Source of the DNA: Pedobacter planticolens
GTDB lineage: Bacteria; Bacteroidota; Bacteroidia; Sphingobacteriales; Sphingobacteriaceae
Direction: 5' to 3'
Assembly: GCF_014172375.1 (NCBI RefSeq)
Contig: NZ_WNXD01000002.1
Location: 806,001 to 870,000 of the forward strand
Length of the DNA stretch: 64,000 bases
Part shown: positions 8,765 through 17,899 of the stretch, piece by piece
How the letters are laid out: each line of letters opens with the position of its first letter
Position numbering within the stretch: the stretch's first letter is position 1
Notes under the pieces: generated by a model
Told to the model about the DNA's origin: nothing
Databases searched by the model: none
What the model saw: the letters and a program-made list of their open reading frames with translations, nothing else
Made by a program: the position numbers and the translations under genes

Positions 8765-8794
8765 AAAAAATGCGGATGGATGTCCGCATTTTTT
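8765..8794 (+). terminator. Rho-independent terminator after the DUF2807 gene
   Basis: A perfect 12-bp inverted repeat, AAAAAATGCGGA and TCCGCATTTTTT, with a 6-nt loop. The A/T arms make it usable on both strands. Confidence 0.85.
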
Positions 8795-8889
8795 ATGCGT
8801 TTTATTTTGGCATAACTACGTCACTTTATGTATTTGAATTGGCAAAATTACTTGGTTTGATTATTTTGCGATAAACTAACTATACATTT

Positions 8890-9552
8890 ATGAAGATTGC
8901 CTTTTCTATTCAGCAAAAATCTAAAATTGCTTTGTTGCTTTTCTGCATTATGGCCTGCACTATTTTAATCAGGTTTTTGGAAGATAAAAGTATGAAAAGC
9001 ATGAATAACGCTTTCGTTTCTTTATATAACGATAGATTGGTTCCGGCTACAGATTTGTTTCATGTTTCTGAACTGCTTTTTGATAAGAAAGATGTGCTAG
9101 AAAAACATCATCGTTTAGCTGTTTCAGAAACTGAACAAACAGCAAAATTACTTAGCATTCAAGATTTTAAGATTGATTCTGTTTTAAAAAAATACGAACA
9201 AACCTTTTTGGTGACTAATGAAAAAAATCATTTACAACAGTTGAAAGAAAAGTTAATCGCTCATCAGCAACTTGAAAAACAGTTAATTTCTACTACAAAA
9301 AGTAATGAAATTACCTTCGAACAGTTGAATAATTCTTATAAAGGTATTTTGCAAAATCTTTCTTTATTAACCAAAACTCAAATTGAAGTGGGCAAAGAAT
9401 TGATTAAAGAATCTCAAAGCTTATTTGCTGGAAGTAAAATTTATTCTGCCATTCAATTTGCGCTAGCTATTGTAATTGGTGTTTTGATTGTATCTATCAT
9501 TTTTGCTTCGAATGTGATGAAGGTAAAGCAGGATAAATTTAATTTGAATTAG
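8890..9552 (+). CDS. 4HB_MCP-type sensor-domain membrane protein without output domain
   Basis: A 220-residue protein with an N-terminal membrane helix (about 14-30), an extracytoplasmic helical region (about 32-180) that looks like the four-helix-bundle MCP ligand-binding domain, and a second membrane helix (about 184-206). Only about 14 residues follow. There is no HAMP, methyl-accepting, kinase or cyclase domain, so it is a sensor-like module without visible output. Partners are not obvious from the neighbours; the downstream gene is an ABC-F ATPase with its own promoter. The ATG at 8890 fits the N-terminal helix. Domain call moderate, function unknown. Confidence 0.65.
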   Translation: MKIAFSIQQKSKIALLLFCIMACTILIRFLEDKSMKSMNNAFVSLYNDRLVPATDLFHVSELLFDKKDVLEKHHRLAVSETEQTAKLLSIQDFKIDSVLKKYEQTFLVTNEKNHLQQLKEKLIAHQQLEKQLISTTKSNEITFEQLNNSYKGILQNLSLLTKTQIEVGKELIKESQSLFAGSKIYSAIQFALAIVIGVLIVSIIFASNVMKVKQDKFNLN

Positions 9553-9607
9553 GCTAAATCTTCTTTAATCTTTGTTCGTGTTTTCTTCGAGATTAGTTCA
9601 TACTTAC

Positions 9608-9655
9608 TCCGCGTATAGTCCGCATTATTGTGGAAAAACGCGGACTATACGCGGA
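9608..9655. repeat. 16-bp perfect GC-rich inverted repeat
   Basis: TCCGCGTATAGTCCGC (9608-9623) and GCGGACTATACGCGGA (9640-9655) flank a 16-nt spacer. A further partial copy, TGCGGACT, follows about 8 nt later. No T-run follows, so a simple terminator is unlikely. It sits in the 355-nt gap before the ABC-F start; nothing else but the promoter is seen there. Confidence 0.75.
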
Positions 9656-9862
9656 CTCACTGCGGACTTACTACGAGTTTGATATAAGGCAATACTGAAG
9701 ATAAGATGGGTGAGAACCGAACTCTTATAACAATTAATATAGGCTCAAAACGATGACACAATAAATTAGGATAAACGATCTCGCTTTACGCCATCTGTGC
9801 TGATTTTACTAAATTCTGTCTTTACAATTACTTCCTTCATCCTATACCAAAATTTTAATCCT

Positions 9863-9870
9863 TACTTTTG
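9863..9870 (+). promoter_or_regulatory. -7 promoter element of the ABC-F gene
   Basis: TACTTTTG is an exact TAnnTTTG match, 37 nt before the TTG start at 9908. It lies inside a longer possible reading frame beginning at 9797 and so argues for the later start. Confidence 0.6.
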
Positions 9871-9907
9871 CGGTAATTTCTTATTAGATAAATCGTTAAA
9901 AAATACT

Positions 9908-11773
9908 TTGAGTACACTAATTGCAGCTGAAGGCTTAGGCCACGGATACCATGACGAATGGCTTTTCAAAAATTTAACACTGGGCATAAACCCTGGTCAA
10001 CGCGTAGCGTTGGTAGGTATAAATGGCGCAGGGAAAAGCACCCTTTTAAAATTATTAGCCGACCGCTTTCCTCCTTTAGAGGGAAAAATAGTAAAAAATA
10101 AAGCTGTTAAAATTGGCTTTTTAGATCAAGAACCTTCTTTCCCTGATGGATATTCTATTAGTGATTTCATTTTTTCATTAGAGAATAAACAGCAGCAGCT
10201 GATTAAGGAATATGAGGAATTGATTGAAGATCCTAATCCTGATGAGAAAACATTGAACCGTTTATATGAAGAATTAAGCGAGCACAATGCATGGGAATAT
10301 GAGCATGAAATCAAAACGATTTTAAGCAGAATGGGCATTAATCATCTTCAACAAAAAATAGATACGCTTTCTGGTGGACAGAAGAAACGGTTGGCTTTGG
10401 CGAAATTGTTAATTGAAGATCCTGAGATTTATGTATTAGATGAGCCTACCAACCATTTGGATATTGATACGATTGAGTGGTTAGAAAAACTGTTAACTTC
10501 TGGCAACAAAACCATTCTTTTGGTAACTCACGATAGATACTTTTTAGATAATGTTTGCAATACAATTGTAGAACTAGATAGAGGAAAAATCTATAATTAC
10601 AATGGGAATTATGCTTTCTTTTTAGAAAAGAAAAGTGAACGCGAAGCTTCTGACGAAAGCACCTTTCATAAGAACAAAAACCTATTGAAGAAAGAATTGG
10701 AGTGGATGAGGCGTATGCCAGCTGCTCGTACAGTGAAATCTCAATCTAGGATAAACTCATTTTACGATTTAGAAGAGAAAACAAAGCAACGTTCTGACAA
10801 TCAAAAAGTTACATTGAATGTTAAGATGTCTCGCCAAGGAAATAAAATATTAGAGTTAAATCACATTGGTCAGACGTTTGATGATAAAAAAATCATTAAT
10901 GATTTCACTTATACATTTAAGCGAGGCGATAGAATTGGATTAGCGGGTAAAAACGGAACGGGAAAATCAACATTGTTGAATATAATTACCGGCTATCTTA
11001 ATCCTGAAAAGGGAAAAGTTGACGTTGGTGATACTACTGTTTACGGATATTATAAACAAGGTGGTTTAACTTTTGACCCAAAAGTAAGAGTAATTGACAT
11101 CGTAAAATCTGATGCCGAATATATTAAAATGGCAGATGGTCAAACTATTTCTGCCTCTGCATTATTAACCTTATTCCTCTTCCCTCCTAAAAAGCAACAT
11201 GGAATGGTAGAGAAATTAAGTGGCGGAGAAAAGAAGCGTTTACACTTGATGAAGGTGTTAATGCAAAACCCGAACTTCTTAATTTTAGATGAGCCAACTA
11301 ACGATTTAGATATTGATACGCTAAATGTATTGGAAGAGTTTTTAGAAAACTTCCCTGGTGTTCTAATCTTGGTTTCTCACGATAGGTATCTTTTAGATAA
11401 AATGAGTGAGCAATTATTTATCATGGAAGGCGATGGTGGTGTAAGTATTTATAATGGGAACTATTCAGAATATCGCATTAGTTTAGATACCGCTAAAGAT
11501 ACTACTGCTCAGAAAAAAGCTAAAGCTGAAGAAACGATTTCGAGCTCTCCAGTTAAAAAACTTAGCTTTAAAGAGCAAAAAGAATTAGACGAAATTGAAG
11601 AAACGGTTGCAGAGAAAGAAAATGAAATTGAAGAATTGACAAAGAAATTGAATGCAATAGATGCTTCTGATTATTTAAAAATTCAAGAAACTTCATTAGA
11701 AATTGAAAAACTAAACAAGCAATTAGAAGAGATAATGGAGCGTTGGGTAGAACTTTCAGAGAAAACAAATTAA
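9908..11773 (+). CDS. uup: ABC-F family ATPase, Uup-like
   Basis: A soluble 621-residue protein with two ABC domains and no membrane segments. The first has Walker A GINGAGKST, signature LSGGQKKR and Walker B VLDEPTNHLD. The second has GKNGTGKST, LSGGEKKR and LDEPTNDLDIDTL, the NDLD form being typical of Uup. A C-terminal coiled coil (about 555-620) is also Uup-like. ABC-F proteins act on ribosomes, and Uup has been linked to ribosome assembly and stability of tandem repeats. The start is taken as TTG at 9908 (STLIAAEGLGHGY follows) because the promoter lies within the upstream extension. The next gene begins 1 nt after the stop, suggesting an operon. Confidence 0.88.
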   Translation: MSTLIAAEGLGHGYHDEWLFKNLTLGINPGQRVALVGINGAGKSTLLKLLADRFPPLEGKIVKNKAVKIGFLDQEPSFPDGYSISDFIFSLENKQQQLIKEYEELIEDPNPDEKTLNRLYEELSEHNAWEYEHEIKTILSRMGINHLQQKIDTLSGGQKKRLALAKLLIEDPEIYVLDEPTNHLDIDTIEWLEKLLTSGNKTILLVTHDRYFLDNVCNTIVELDRGKIYNYNGNYAFFLEKKSEREASDESTFHKNKNLLKKELEWMRRMPAARTVKSQSRINSFYDLEEKTKQRSDNQKVTLNVKMSRQGNKILELNHIGQTFDDKKIINDFTYTFKRGDRIGLAGKNGTGKSTLLNIITGYLNPEKGKVDVGDTTVYGYYKQGGLTFDPKVRVIDIVKSDAEYIKMADGQTISASALLTLFLFPPKKQHGMVEKLSGGEKKRLHLMKVLMQNPNFLILDEPTNDLDIDTLNVLEEFLENFPGVLILVSHDRYLLDKMSEQLFIMEGDGGVSIYNGNYSEYRISLDTAKDTTAQKKAKAEETISSSPVKKLSFKEQKELDEIEETVAEKENEIEELTKKLNAIDASDYLKIQETSLEIEKLNKQLEEIMERWVELSEKTN

Positions 11774-11774
11774 C

Positions 11775-12026
11775 ATGGAAACTTCAGATATTATTGCAAC
11801 ATTCGGAGTAAGCTTATTATTAATTGCTTTCTTTTTGCAAAGCTTAAAAATAATTAAAGCAGAAAGCGCGACTTATGGCTTGTTAAATTTCTTTGGTGCC
11901 GCCATTGCTGGCTATGCCTCTTGGCTAATTCCATTTATGCCGTTTGTTATTTTAGAAGCTGTTTGGAGTGCCGTTGCGCTTTATGGATTAATTAAACTAT
12001 GTACAAAAAAGAAAAGTTCCACGTGA
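11775..12026 (+). CDS. CBU_0592-like small membrane protein
   Basis: An 83-residue protein with three predicted membrane helices (about 6-22, 33-48 and 53-74) and a short lysine-rich C-terminal tail. The pattern (SLLLIAFFLQS, then YGLLNFFGAAIAGYAS, then ILEAVWSAVALYGL) matches the CBU_0592 family of small membrane proteins of unknown function. It starts 1 nt after the Uup stop and is probably cotranscribed with it. Its stop codon TGA lies inside a near-consensus parS site at 12015-12030. Family call moderate to good; no role can be given. Confidence 0.75.
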   Translation: METSDIIATFGVSLLLIAFFLQSLKIIKAESATYGLLNFFGAAIAGYASWLIPFMPFVILEAVWSAVALYGLIKLCTKKKSST

Positions 12027-12030
12027 AACA
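12015..12030. promoter_or_regulatory. parS: Near-consensus parS site
   Basis: AGTTCCACGTGAAACA matches the parS 16-mer TGTTTCACGTGAAACA at 14 of 16 positions. The core CACGTGAAAC is intact. It overlaps the stop codon of the preceding small gene and lies 54 bp before the exact site. Confidence 0.65.
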
Positions 12031-12068
12031 AAGATTAAATCTGCTTAGATTTTAATTAATTTTGTATG

Positions 12069-12084
12069 TGTTTCACGTGAAACA
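12069..12084. promoter_or_regulatory. parS: Exact consensus parS (ParB-binding) site
   Basis: TGTTTCACGTGAAACA is a 16-bp perfect palindrome identical to the bacterial parS consensus. It sits 13 nt before the mnmG start codon. ParB nucleates on parS to organise chromosome origins; a position next to mnmG (gidA) is a classical origin-proximal context. Confidence 0.88.
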
Positions 12085-12097
12085 AAAATAGATTTCG

Positions 12098-13960
12098 ATG
12101 TTTAAAGAATATGATGTAATTGTTGTGGGCGCTGGACATGCAGGTTGTGAAGCCGCAGCCGCAGCAGCCAACCTTGGCTCTTCTGTTTTATTGGTTACCA
12201 TGAATATGGAAACCATAGCGCAGATGAGTTGCAATCCCGCTATGGGCGGAGTTGCCAAAGGGCAAATAGTGAGAGAGATTGATGCGATGGGTGGCTACTC
12301 GGGGATTATTGCCGACAAAACCACCTTGCAATTCCGCATGTTAAACAAATCTAAAGGCCCTGCGATGTGGAGCCCAAGAGCACAAAATGACAGGAAACGT
12401 TTCGCAGAAGAATGGCGATTAGCTTTAGAAAGAACGCCGAATGTAGATTTCTGGCAAGAAATGGTTGGGAGTTTAATCATTAAAAACGATACGGTTGTGG
12501 GCGTTAAGACTGCACTTGGCGTAGAGATTATGGCTAAAGCCGTAGTACTGACTAATGGTACTTTTTTAAATGGATTAATTCATATTGGAGAAAAGAAGTT
12601 TGGCGGAGGTCGTACAGGAGAAAAAGCAGCGACAGGAATTACTGAGCAATTAACACAATTAGGTTTCGAAGCAGGTCGAATGAAAACCGGAACTCCTCCC
12701 CGAGTTGATGGTCGTTCGTTAAACTATAGTTTGATGGAAGAACAATGGGGCGATGAAAATCCTGGTCGTTTTTCTTATACAAATGTAGAAAGACCAACGG
12801 ATCAGCGTTGCTGCTGGATTACCTATACTAATAGTAATGTCCACGAAACATTGAAAGAAGGTTTTGAAAAATCGCCAATGTTTACGGGTAGAATTAAAGG
12901 TTTAGGCCCGAGGTACTGTCCGTCTATTGAAGATAAAATAAATCGCTTTGCGGAAAGAGAAAGACACCAAATATTTGTAGAACCAGAGGGATGGAATACC
13001 TGTGAAATTTATGTAAATGGTTTTTCAACTTCGTTGCCAGAAGACGTACAATATAAGGCCTTAACTCAAATACCTGGTTTTGAAAATGCTAAAATGTTTC
13101 GCCCAGGTTATGCCATAGAATACGATTATTTTCCACCTACACAACTTGGATTAACATTAGAAACTAAATTAATCAGTAATTTGTTCTTTGCAGGCCAAAT
13201 AAACGGCACAACTGGGTATGAAGAAGCTGCTAGTCAGGGCTTTATAGCTGGAATTAACGCTCACCAAAAGGTTAAAGACCAACATGAGTTGATTATGAAA
13301 CGCTCTGAGTCTTATATTGGCGTTTTAATTGATGATTTAGTAACTAAAGGAACGGAAGAGCCTTATCGCATGTTTACTTCTAGAGCAGAGCATCGTTTAT
13401 TATTAAGACAAGACAACGCCGATATCAGGCTCTCTCCTATTGCGCACAAACTTGGTTTGATTAACGATGAACGTTTAGCAATTGTAAATCAAAAGGTAGA
13501 AAACTCTGACGCGATTGTGGCCTTTGCAAAAAAACAAGGGATCGAGATGAGCGCTGCGAATGAGCTATTGGAAAATTTAGGAACTTCTGCACTAAATCAA
13601 AATGTAAAATTAGTAAATTTATTAAGCAGGCCTCAAGTTGGGATTAATGATATTAGAAAAGTAAGCCCTGCATTTGATTCGTTTTTAAATACATTCGATC
13701 AAGAAACGGTAGAGCAAGCGGAGATTAAAATTAAGTATGAAAGTTATTTTGAGAAAGAAAATGAGATTGTAAACAAAATGCAAAAGATGGAAGATAAATC
13801 TATCAATCCAGAATTTGATTATAGCAAACTACTTTCTTTATCAAAAGAAGCTCGAGAAAAATTATTGAAGATTAAACCAAGAACTTTAGGCCAAGCGTCT
13901 AGAATTTCTGGTGTTTCTCCTTCAGATATTTCAGTTTTAATGGTTCATATTACAAAATAA
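12098..13960 (+). CDS. mnmG: tRNA uridine-5-carboxymethylaminomethyl modification enzyme MnmG (GidA)
   Basis: A 620-residue FAD protein. The N-terminal dinucleotide-binding motif [12 protein letters not shown] is at about residues 9-20. The conserved [15 protein letters not shown] and [17 protein letters not shown] stretches are all present, and the C-terminal helical tRNA/MnmE-binding domain ends with [10 protein letters not shown]. With MnmE it installs the 5-carboxymethylaminomethyl group on wobble uridine 34 of certain tRNAs, using FAD, methylene-THF and glycine. Length is normal for the family (about 620-630). The upstream region holds two parS-like sites, so expression or packing may be influenced by ParB (inference). 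A terminator-like hairpin follows. Confidence 0.97.
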   Translation: MFKEYDVIVVGAGHAGCEAAAAAANLGSSVLLVTMNMETIAQMSCNPAMGGVAKGQIVREIDAMGGYSGIIADKTTLQFRMLNKSKGPAMWSPRAQNDRKRFAEEWRLALERTPNVDFWQEMVGSLIIKNDTVVGVKTALGVEIMAKAVVLTNGTFLNGLIHIGEKKFGGGRTGEKAATGITEQLTQLGFEAGRMKTGTPPRVDGRSLNYSLMEEQWGDENPGRFSYTNVERPTDQRCCWITYTNSNVHETLKEGFEKSPMFTGRIKGLGPRYCPSIEDKINRFAERERHQIFVEPEGWNTCEIYVNGFSTSLPEDVQYKALTQIPGFENAKMFRPGYAIEYDYFPPTQLGLTLETKLISNLFFAGQINGTTGYEEAASQGFIAGINAHQKVKDQHELIMKRSESYIGVLIDDLVTKGTEEPYRMFTSRAEHRLLLRQDNADIRLSPIAHKLGLINDERLAIVNQKVENSDAIVAFAKKQGIEMSAANELLENLGTSALNQNVKLVNLLSRPQVGINDIRKVSPAFDSFLNTFDQETVEQAEIKIKYESYFEKENEIVNKMQKMEDKSINPEFDYSKLLSLSKEAREKLLKIKPRTLGQASRISGVSPSDISVLMVHITK

Positions 13961-13994
13961 TTAGTAAACTATTGATTATCAAATAATTAAACCA

Positions 13995-14047
13995 CAAAAA
14001 GAAGCGGCTTAATTTTAAGCGATTTAAGCGGCTTTTTTGTTTTTTTA
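13995..14047 (+). terminator. Probable terminator after mnmG
   Basis: CAAAAAGAAGCGGCTTAA (13995-14012) pairs with TTAAGCGGCTTTTTTG (14024-14039) with a small bulge and one mismatch, followed by a T-rich tract. Confidence 0.55.
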
Positions 14048-14093
14048 ATGCTATCCATTAAAATTAATGTTGAATTAAATATAGCGCACCTAA

Positions 14094-15728
14094 ATGTCGA
14101 AAAGAGAAAAATTAGCAAATAGACCGTATATACATTATCTGATTTTGATAATTGCATTAATTTATGGCTGTGCGAGCATAAGAACTCCAGAGGGCGGGCC
14201 AAAAGATACCCAGCCCCCAAAGGTTTTAAAAATGGAGCCAAAAAATCTGACGACAAATTTTAAGTCGAAAAAAATAACCATAGAGTTTGATGAATATGTT
14301 AAACTTCAAAATGAGTTTAAAGAATTTTCTATTTCGCCAGAACAAGAACGCCCTCCTATTTTAAAAGGTAGCAATTCAAAAAAATTAGAAATTACGCTTC
14401 AAGACTCTTTAGAGAAAAACACAACTTATACGTTGAACTTTGGTAAATCTATTGCAGATATTAATGAAGGCAATGCGCTTAAAAATTTTACTTATGTTTT
14501 TGCTACAGGACCAACACTTGATTCTTTAAGTATTAGCGGAAATGTTAAAAATGCATTAACTGGTAAACCAGAAATGGAAGCGATTGTTTTTATTCTTCCG
14601 CTTTCACGAGATAGTATTTTCGGAAAAAAGAAACCATCAATTTATACAACTACAGATAGCAGCGGAAATTATAAACTGAATAATCTTAAAAAAGGCACTT
14701 ATAAGGTATATGCTTTAGTTGAAAAAGGTGGTGATAAAATTTATCAGCAAAGCTCAGATGAAATTGGTTTTATTAAAACGCCTCTAGTTTTAGATAAGAA
14801 TTTAGATAGTATAAATTTAACTGTTTTTAAAGAGTTAGCTAGTAATTTCAGAATTCTTGATCGGAAACTAAACAGCGATGGTAGTATTACCATGAATTTT
14901 AATCAGCAATTAAAAAAGCCCGAAATAACAGTTATAGAACCGGTAAATGTCGATGCAAATAAAAAAATCAGATTCAATAAAACTAACGATTCTGTTAAGG
15001 TTTGGTTGAATGATCTAAGTTTCGATTCAATTAAAGTTGCTATTAAGGATGAAGGAAAAGGTTTAGATACTATTAAATTTACTCGAGGGAAAAAAGACAC
15101 CTATACTCGGAATATTCAAGCTGGAGACAATTTAGAAGGAAATATCTTGAATCCATACAAGGATTTAAAATTACATTTCAATTTTCCGATAGATAATATA
15201 GATTTAACTAAGGTAACTTTATTAGAAGATTCTATTCCGCGAACTGGTTTTAGCTTAGTAAAAGATAGCCTAGATTTTTTAACATATAATGTTAAATATC
15301 TTTGGAAACCGAAAGAGGAATACATTCTTAAATTAGCTGATGGCGCTTTAACAGGTATTTTCAATTCAAAAAACAAAGTTATTACCAAAACATTTAAACT
15401 TGGAAATAATGAAGATTACGGCACTTTAATTCTTACTGTAGATGTGCCCGACACTACAAAAAACTATATTTTACAGGTTGTAAATGAAAAGAAAGAAGTT
15501 GTTGTTTCTAGTGAACGCATTTATAAGAATACGATCGTAACCTTTAGCAAATATAGAGCGGGCATCTACTTTGTTAGGATTGTATATGATGAAAATAAAA
15601 ACGGGATTTGGGATACTGGAAATGTAAAACAAGGCTTACAACCAGAAAAGATTTGGTATGCTCCTTTAGAGTTATCTATTAAAGCGAATTGGGATAGGAA
15701 AGAGAAATTAAGTATTCCGAAAGAATAA
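14094..15728 (+). CDS. Ig-like (SbsA-type) domain lipoprotein
   Basis: A 544-residue exported lipoprotein. The signal peptide ends in a lipobox-like ALIYGC, placing the lipidated Cys near residue 26. The next segment (RTPEGGPKDTQPPKVL) and the following FDEYVKL strand are typical of the Bacteroidota Ig-like / SbsA Ig-like domain lipoproteins. A middle carboxypeptidase-regulatory-like strand set (SGNVKNALTGKPEMEAIVFI, then YKLNNLKKGTYKVYAL) follows. The C-terminus has DENKNGIWDTG, a Ca-binding-like loop typical of these proteins. Role unknown, presumably structural at the envelope. It is convergent with the next gene, and the two stop codons abut with no spacer. Confidence 0.8.
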   Translation: MSKREKLANRPYIHYLILIIALIYGCASIRTPEGGPKDTQPPKVLKMEPKNLTTNFKSKKITIEFDEYVKLQNEFKEFSISPEQERPPILKGSNSKKLEITLQDSLEKNTTYTLNFGKSIADINEGNALKNFTYVFATGPTLDSLSISGNVKNALTGKPEMEAIVFILPLSRDSIFGKKKPSIYTTTDSSGNYKLNNLKKGTYKVYALVEKGGDKIYQQSSDEIGFIKTPLVLDKNLDSINLTVFKELASNFRILDRKLNSDGSITMNFNQQLKKPEITVIEPVNVDANKKIRFNKTNDSVKVWLNDLSFDSIKVAIKDEGKGLDTIKFTRGKKDTYTRNIQAGDNLEGNILNPYKDLKLHFNFPIDNIDLTKVTLLEDSIPRTGFSLVKDSLDFLTYNVKYLWKPKEEYILKLADGALTGIFNSKNKVITKTFKLGNNEDYGTLILTVDVPDTTKNYILQVVNEKKEVVVSSERIYKNTIVTFSKYRAGIYFVRIVYDENKNGIWDTGNVKQGLQPEKIWYAPLELSIKANWDRKEKLSIPKE

Positions 15729-16238
15729 TTACCTAAACCAATCTGAATACATAATATAATTATCTGGTAATTTATTTAATAAAGCCCGTTGCTCATCAGT
15801 AATGGGCTTTATCTTTTTTGCAGGAGTTCCGGCATATAAATATCCGCTTTCACAAATTGTGTTTTCTAAAACTACAGCACTAGCAGCTATAATACAATAT
15901 TCTTCAACCACTGCATGATCCATTACAATTGCTCCCATACCTATTAAAACATGGTCTTTAACTTCACAGCCGTGTACAATTGCATTATGTCCAACAGAAA
16001 CTCTATTACCAATATGTGTTGATGCCTTTAAATACGTAGCGTGAATTACAGCTCCGTCTTGGATGTTGCTGTCATTGCCAATTGTAATGCTGTTTACATC
16101 GCCTCTAACAACTGCATTAAACCAAATAGAGCAGTTATTTCCCATTACAACATCACCTACAATGGTTGCGTTTGGTGCAATAAAACAATTTTCTCCCCAT
16201 TTGGGATGTATTCCTTTAACTGGTAATATGACTGGCAT
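15729..16238 (-). CDS. Gamma carbonic anhydrase family protein
   Basis: A 169-residue left-handed beta-helix (hexapeptide repeat) protein of the gamma-CA / YrdA / PaaY group. Likely zinc histidines are seen in DGAVIHAT and in VGHNAIVHGC, the standard three-His arrangement of a trimeric metal site. Members may hydrate CO2 or act as acyl-CoA thioesterases, and many have no proven activity. Length is normal for the family. The stop codon directly abuts the convergent lipoprotein gene. It is probably transcribed alone, as the gene upstream on this strand (nadB) ends 74 nt away. Confidence 0.9.
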   Translation of the reverse strand: MPVILPVKGIHPKWGENCFIAPNATIVGDVVMGNNCSIWFNAVVRGDVNSITIGNDSNIQDGAVIHATYLKASTHIGNRVSVGHNAIVHGCEVKDHVLIGMGAIVMDHAVVEEYCIIAASAVVLENTICESGYLYAGTPAKKIKPITDEQRALLNKLPDNYIMYSDWFR

Positions 16239-16312
16239 TTTTATAAGTATATAGTAATTGGTATTTAGATATTAGACAGCATTACTTATAACTGTCAATT
16301 GAAAACTGTTAA

Positions 16313-17899
16313 CTAAATTATGGTATCAACTAATTCTTTGGCGTGTTCTGGATAATCTGTGGTATAATGTAATCCCCTACTTTCTTTTCTGGCAACGGCC
16401 GATTTAATGACCATGTATGCAACCTGAATTACATTTCTCAACTCACATAATTTAACAGAAACTTTGTTGTTTTTATAAAATTCTTCAGTTTCTTCATACA
16501 ATAAAAATAAGCGTCGCATAGCTCTGTCTAATCTGAAATCAGAACGAACAATACCTACGTAATCGCTCATTATTTTTTGCGTTTCGCGTAAGTTGTGTGT
16601 TACCAAAATATCTTCATTAGATTGTGTTACACCTTGCTCATTCCATTCAGGAATTTCATCAGGTATAATATTATTTTTATAATTTTCTAAAGCTGATAAA
16701 TAGATACGATGTGCAAAAACAGTAGCTTCTAATAATGAGTTCGACGCTAAACGATTTGCACCATGCAATCCTGTTGAAGAAACTTCACCACAAGCATATA
16801 GATTTTTAATAGAAGATTTTCCATATTCATCAACCAAAATACCACCACACATATAATGTGATGCAGGTGTAACTGGAATAAAATCTTTAGTCATATCTAT
16901 TCCAATAGACAAACATTTAGCATATATATTAGGAAAATGAGTTAGAATATCTGCTTTCTTCCTCATGGTAATATCTAAATATACAAAATCATCTCCCGAC
17001 TTTTTCATCTCATTATCAACAGCACGAGCTACGATATCTCTCGGTGCTAAAGATCCACGTTCATCGTATTCATACATAAACTCAACACCATTCTTTCTTC
17101 TTAAAACTCCACCAAAACCACGAACAGCTTCAGATATTAAAAAAGAAGGATATTCTCCTGGATTATATAAAGCCGTAGGGTGGAACTGAATGAACTCCAT
17201 ATTCCTAATTTTTCCTTTGGCTCTGTACACCATCGCCATTCCATCGCCTGTGGCAATTACTGGATTTGTTGTGTTAGAATATACATGTCCAGCACCGCCA
17301 CTAGCCATCACAGTTACACTTGCTAATATCTTCTCCACATCGTTAAGCTCTGTGTTAAAGGCATATATACCAAAACAGTTAATATCTTCGCTACTCTTAT
17401 CAACATGTTTACCAAGGTGATGTTGGGTAATTAACTCCAAACAGAAGTAGTGTGTTAATATCTCTATGTTTTCATTTTCATGAATTTGCTTGAGTAAAAC
17501 ACTCTCAATTTCGTAACCGGTAATGTCTTTATAATGAAGAACTCTATGTTCAGAATGACCGCCTTCTTTTGCTAAATCGAAAACTCCAGCAGTATTTTTA
17601 TCAAAGTTAATACCGTAGTCTATAATCTCTTGTATCCGCTGTGGTCCTTCTTTTACTACAATTTCTACAATATTTTTATCACATAAACCATCTCCAGCAA
17701 TTAAGGTATCTTCAATATGTTTCTCAAAAGAATCCGATTTATCTACAACTACAGCAACACCTCCTTGGGCATATTTTGTATTAGATTCATCCTCGTTTGA
17801 TTTGGTAACTATTAATACTTTTCCATGTTGTGCAGCCTTTAAAGCAAAACTTAAACCTGCTATACCCGATCCTATGACTAAAAAATCAACTTTTCTCAT
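16313..17899 (-). CDS. nadB: L-aspartate oxidase NadB
   Basis: A 528-residue FAD enzyme that oxidises L-aspartate to iminoaspartate, the first step of de novo NAD synthesis. The N-terminal FAD-binding motif IGSGIAGLSFALKAA is at about residues 8-22. Family-typical stretches follow: TKYAQGGVAVV, GGHSEHRVLHYKD, MEFIQFHPTAL, TPASHYMCGGI and the C-terminal HGANRLASNSLLEATVFAHR. Length and order are standard. It is transcribed divergently from nadA across a 440-nt intergenic region, so the two pathway genes may share control. A minus-strand TACGTTAG (17905-17912), one mismatch from the -7 consensus, lies 5 nt before the ATG. Confidence 0.96.
   Translation of the reverse strand: MRKVDFLVIGSGIAGLSFALKAAQHGKVLIVTKSNEDESNTKYAQGGVAVVVDKSDSFEKHIEDTLIAGDGLCDKNIVEIVVKEGPQRIQEIIDYGINFDKNTAGVFDLAKEGGHSEHRVLHYKDITGYEIESVLLKQIHENENIEILTHYFCLELITQHHLGKHVDKSSEDINCFGIYAFNTELNDVEKILASVTVMASGGAGHVYSNTTNPVIATGDGMAMVYRAKGKIRNMEFIQFHPTALYNPGEYPSFLISEAVRGFGGVLRRKNGVEFMYEYDERGSLAPRDIVARAVDNEMKKSGDDFVYLDITMRKKADILTHFPNIYAKCLSIGIDMTKDFIPVTPASHYMCGGILVDEYGKSSIKNLYACGEVSSTGLHGANRLASNSLLEATVFAHRIYLSALENYKNNIIPDEIPEWNEQGVTQSNEDILVTHNLRETQKIMSDYVGIVRSDFRLDRAMRRLFLLYEETEEFYKNNKVSVKLCELRNVIQVAYMVIKSAVARKESRGLHYTTDYPEHAKELVDTII

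Noticed and set aside
9797-9907. Longer N-terminus for the ABC-F protein
   Set aside because: The extension contains a -7 promoter box and a non-family hydrophobic sequence; the TTG at 9908 gives the usual N-terminus.
13987-14256. Minus-strand frame at the start of the Ig-like lipoprotein gene
   Set aside because: It overlaps the signal peptide coding region of a well-supported lipoprotein and reads through the mnmG terminator.
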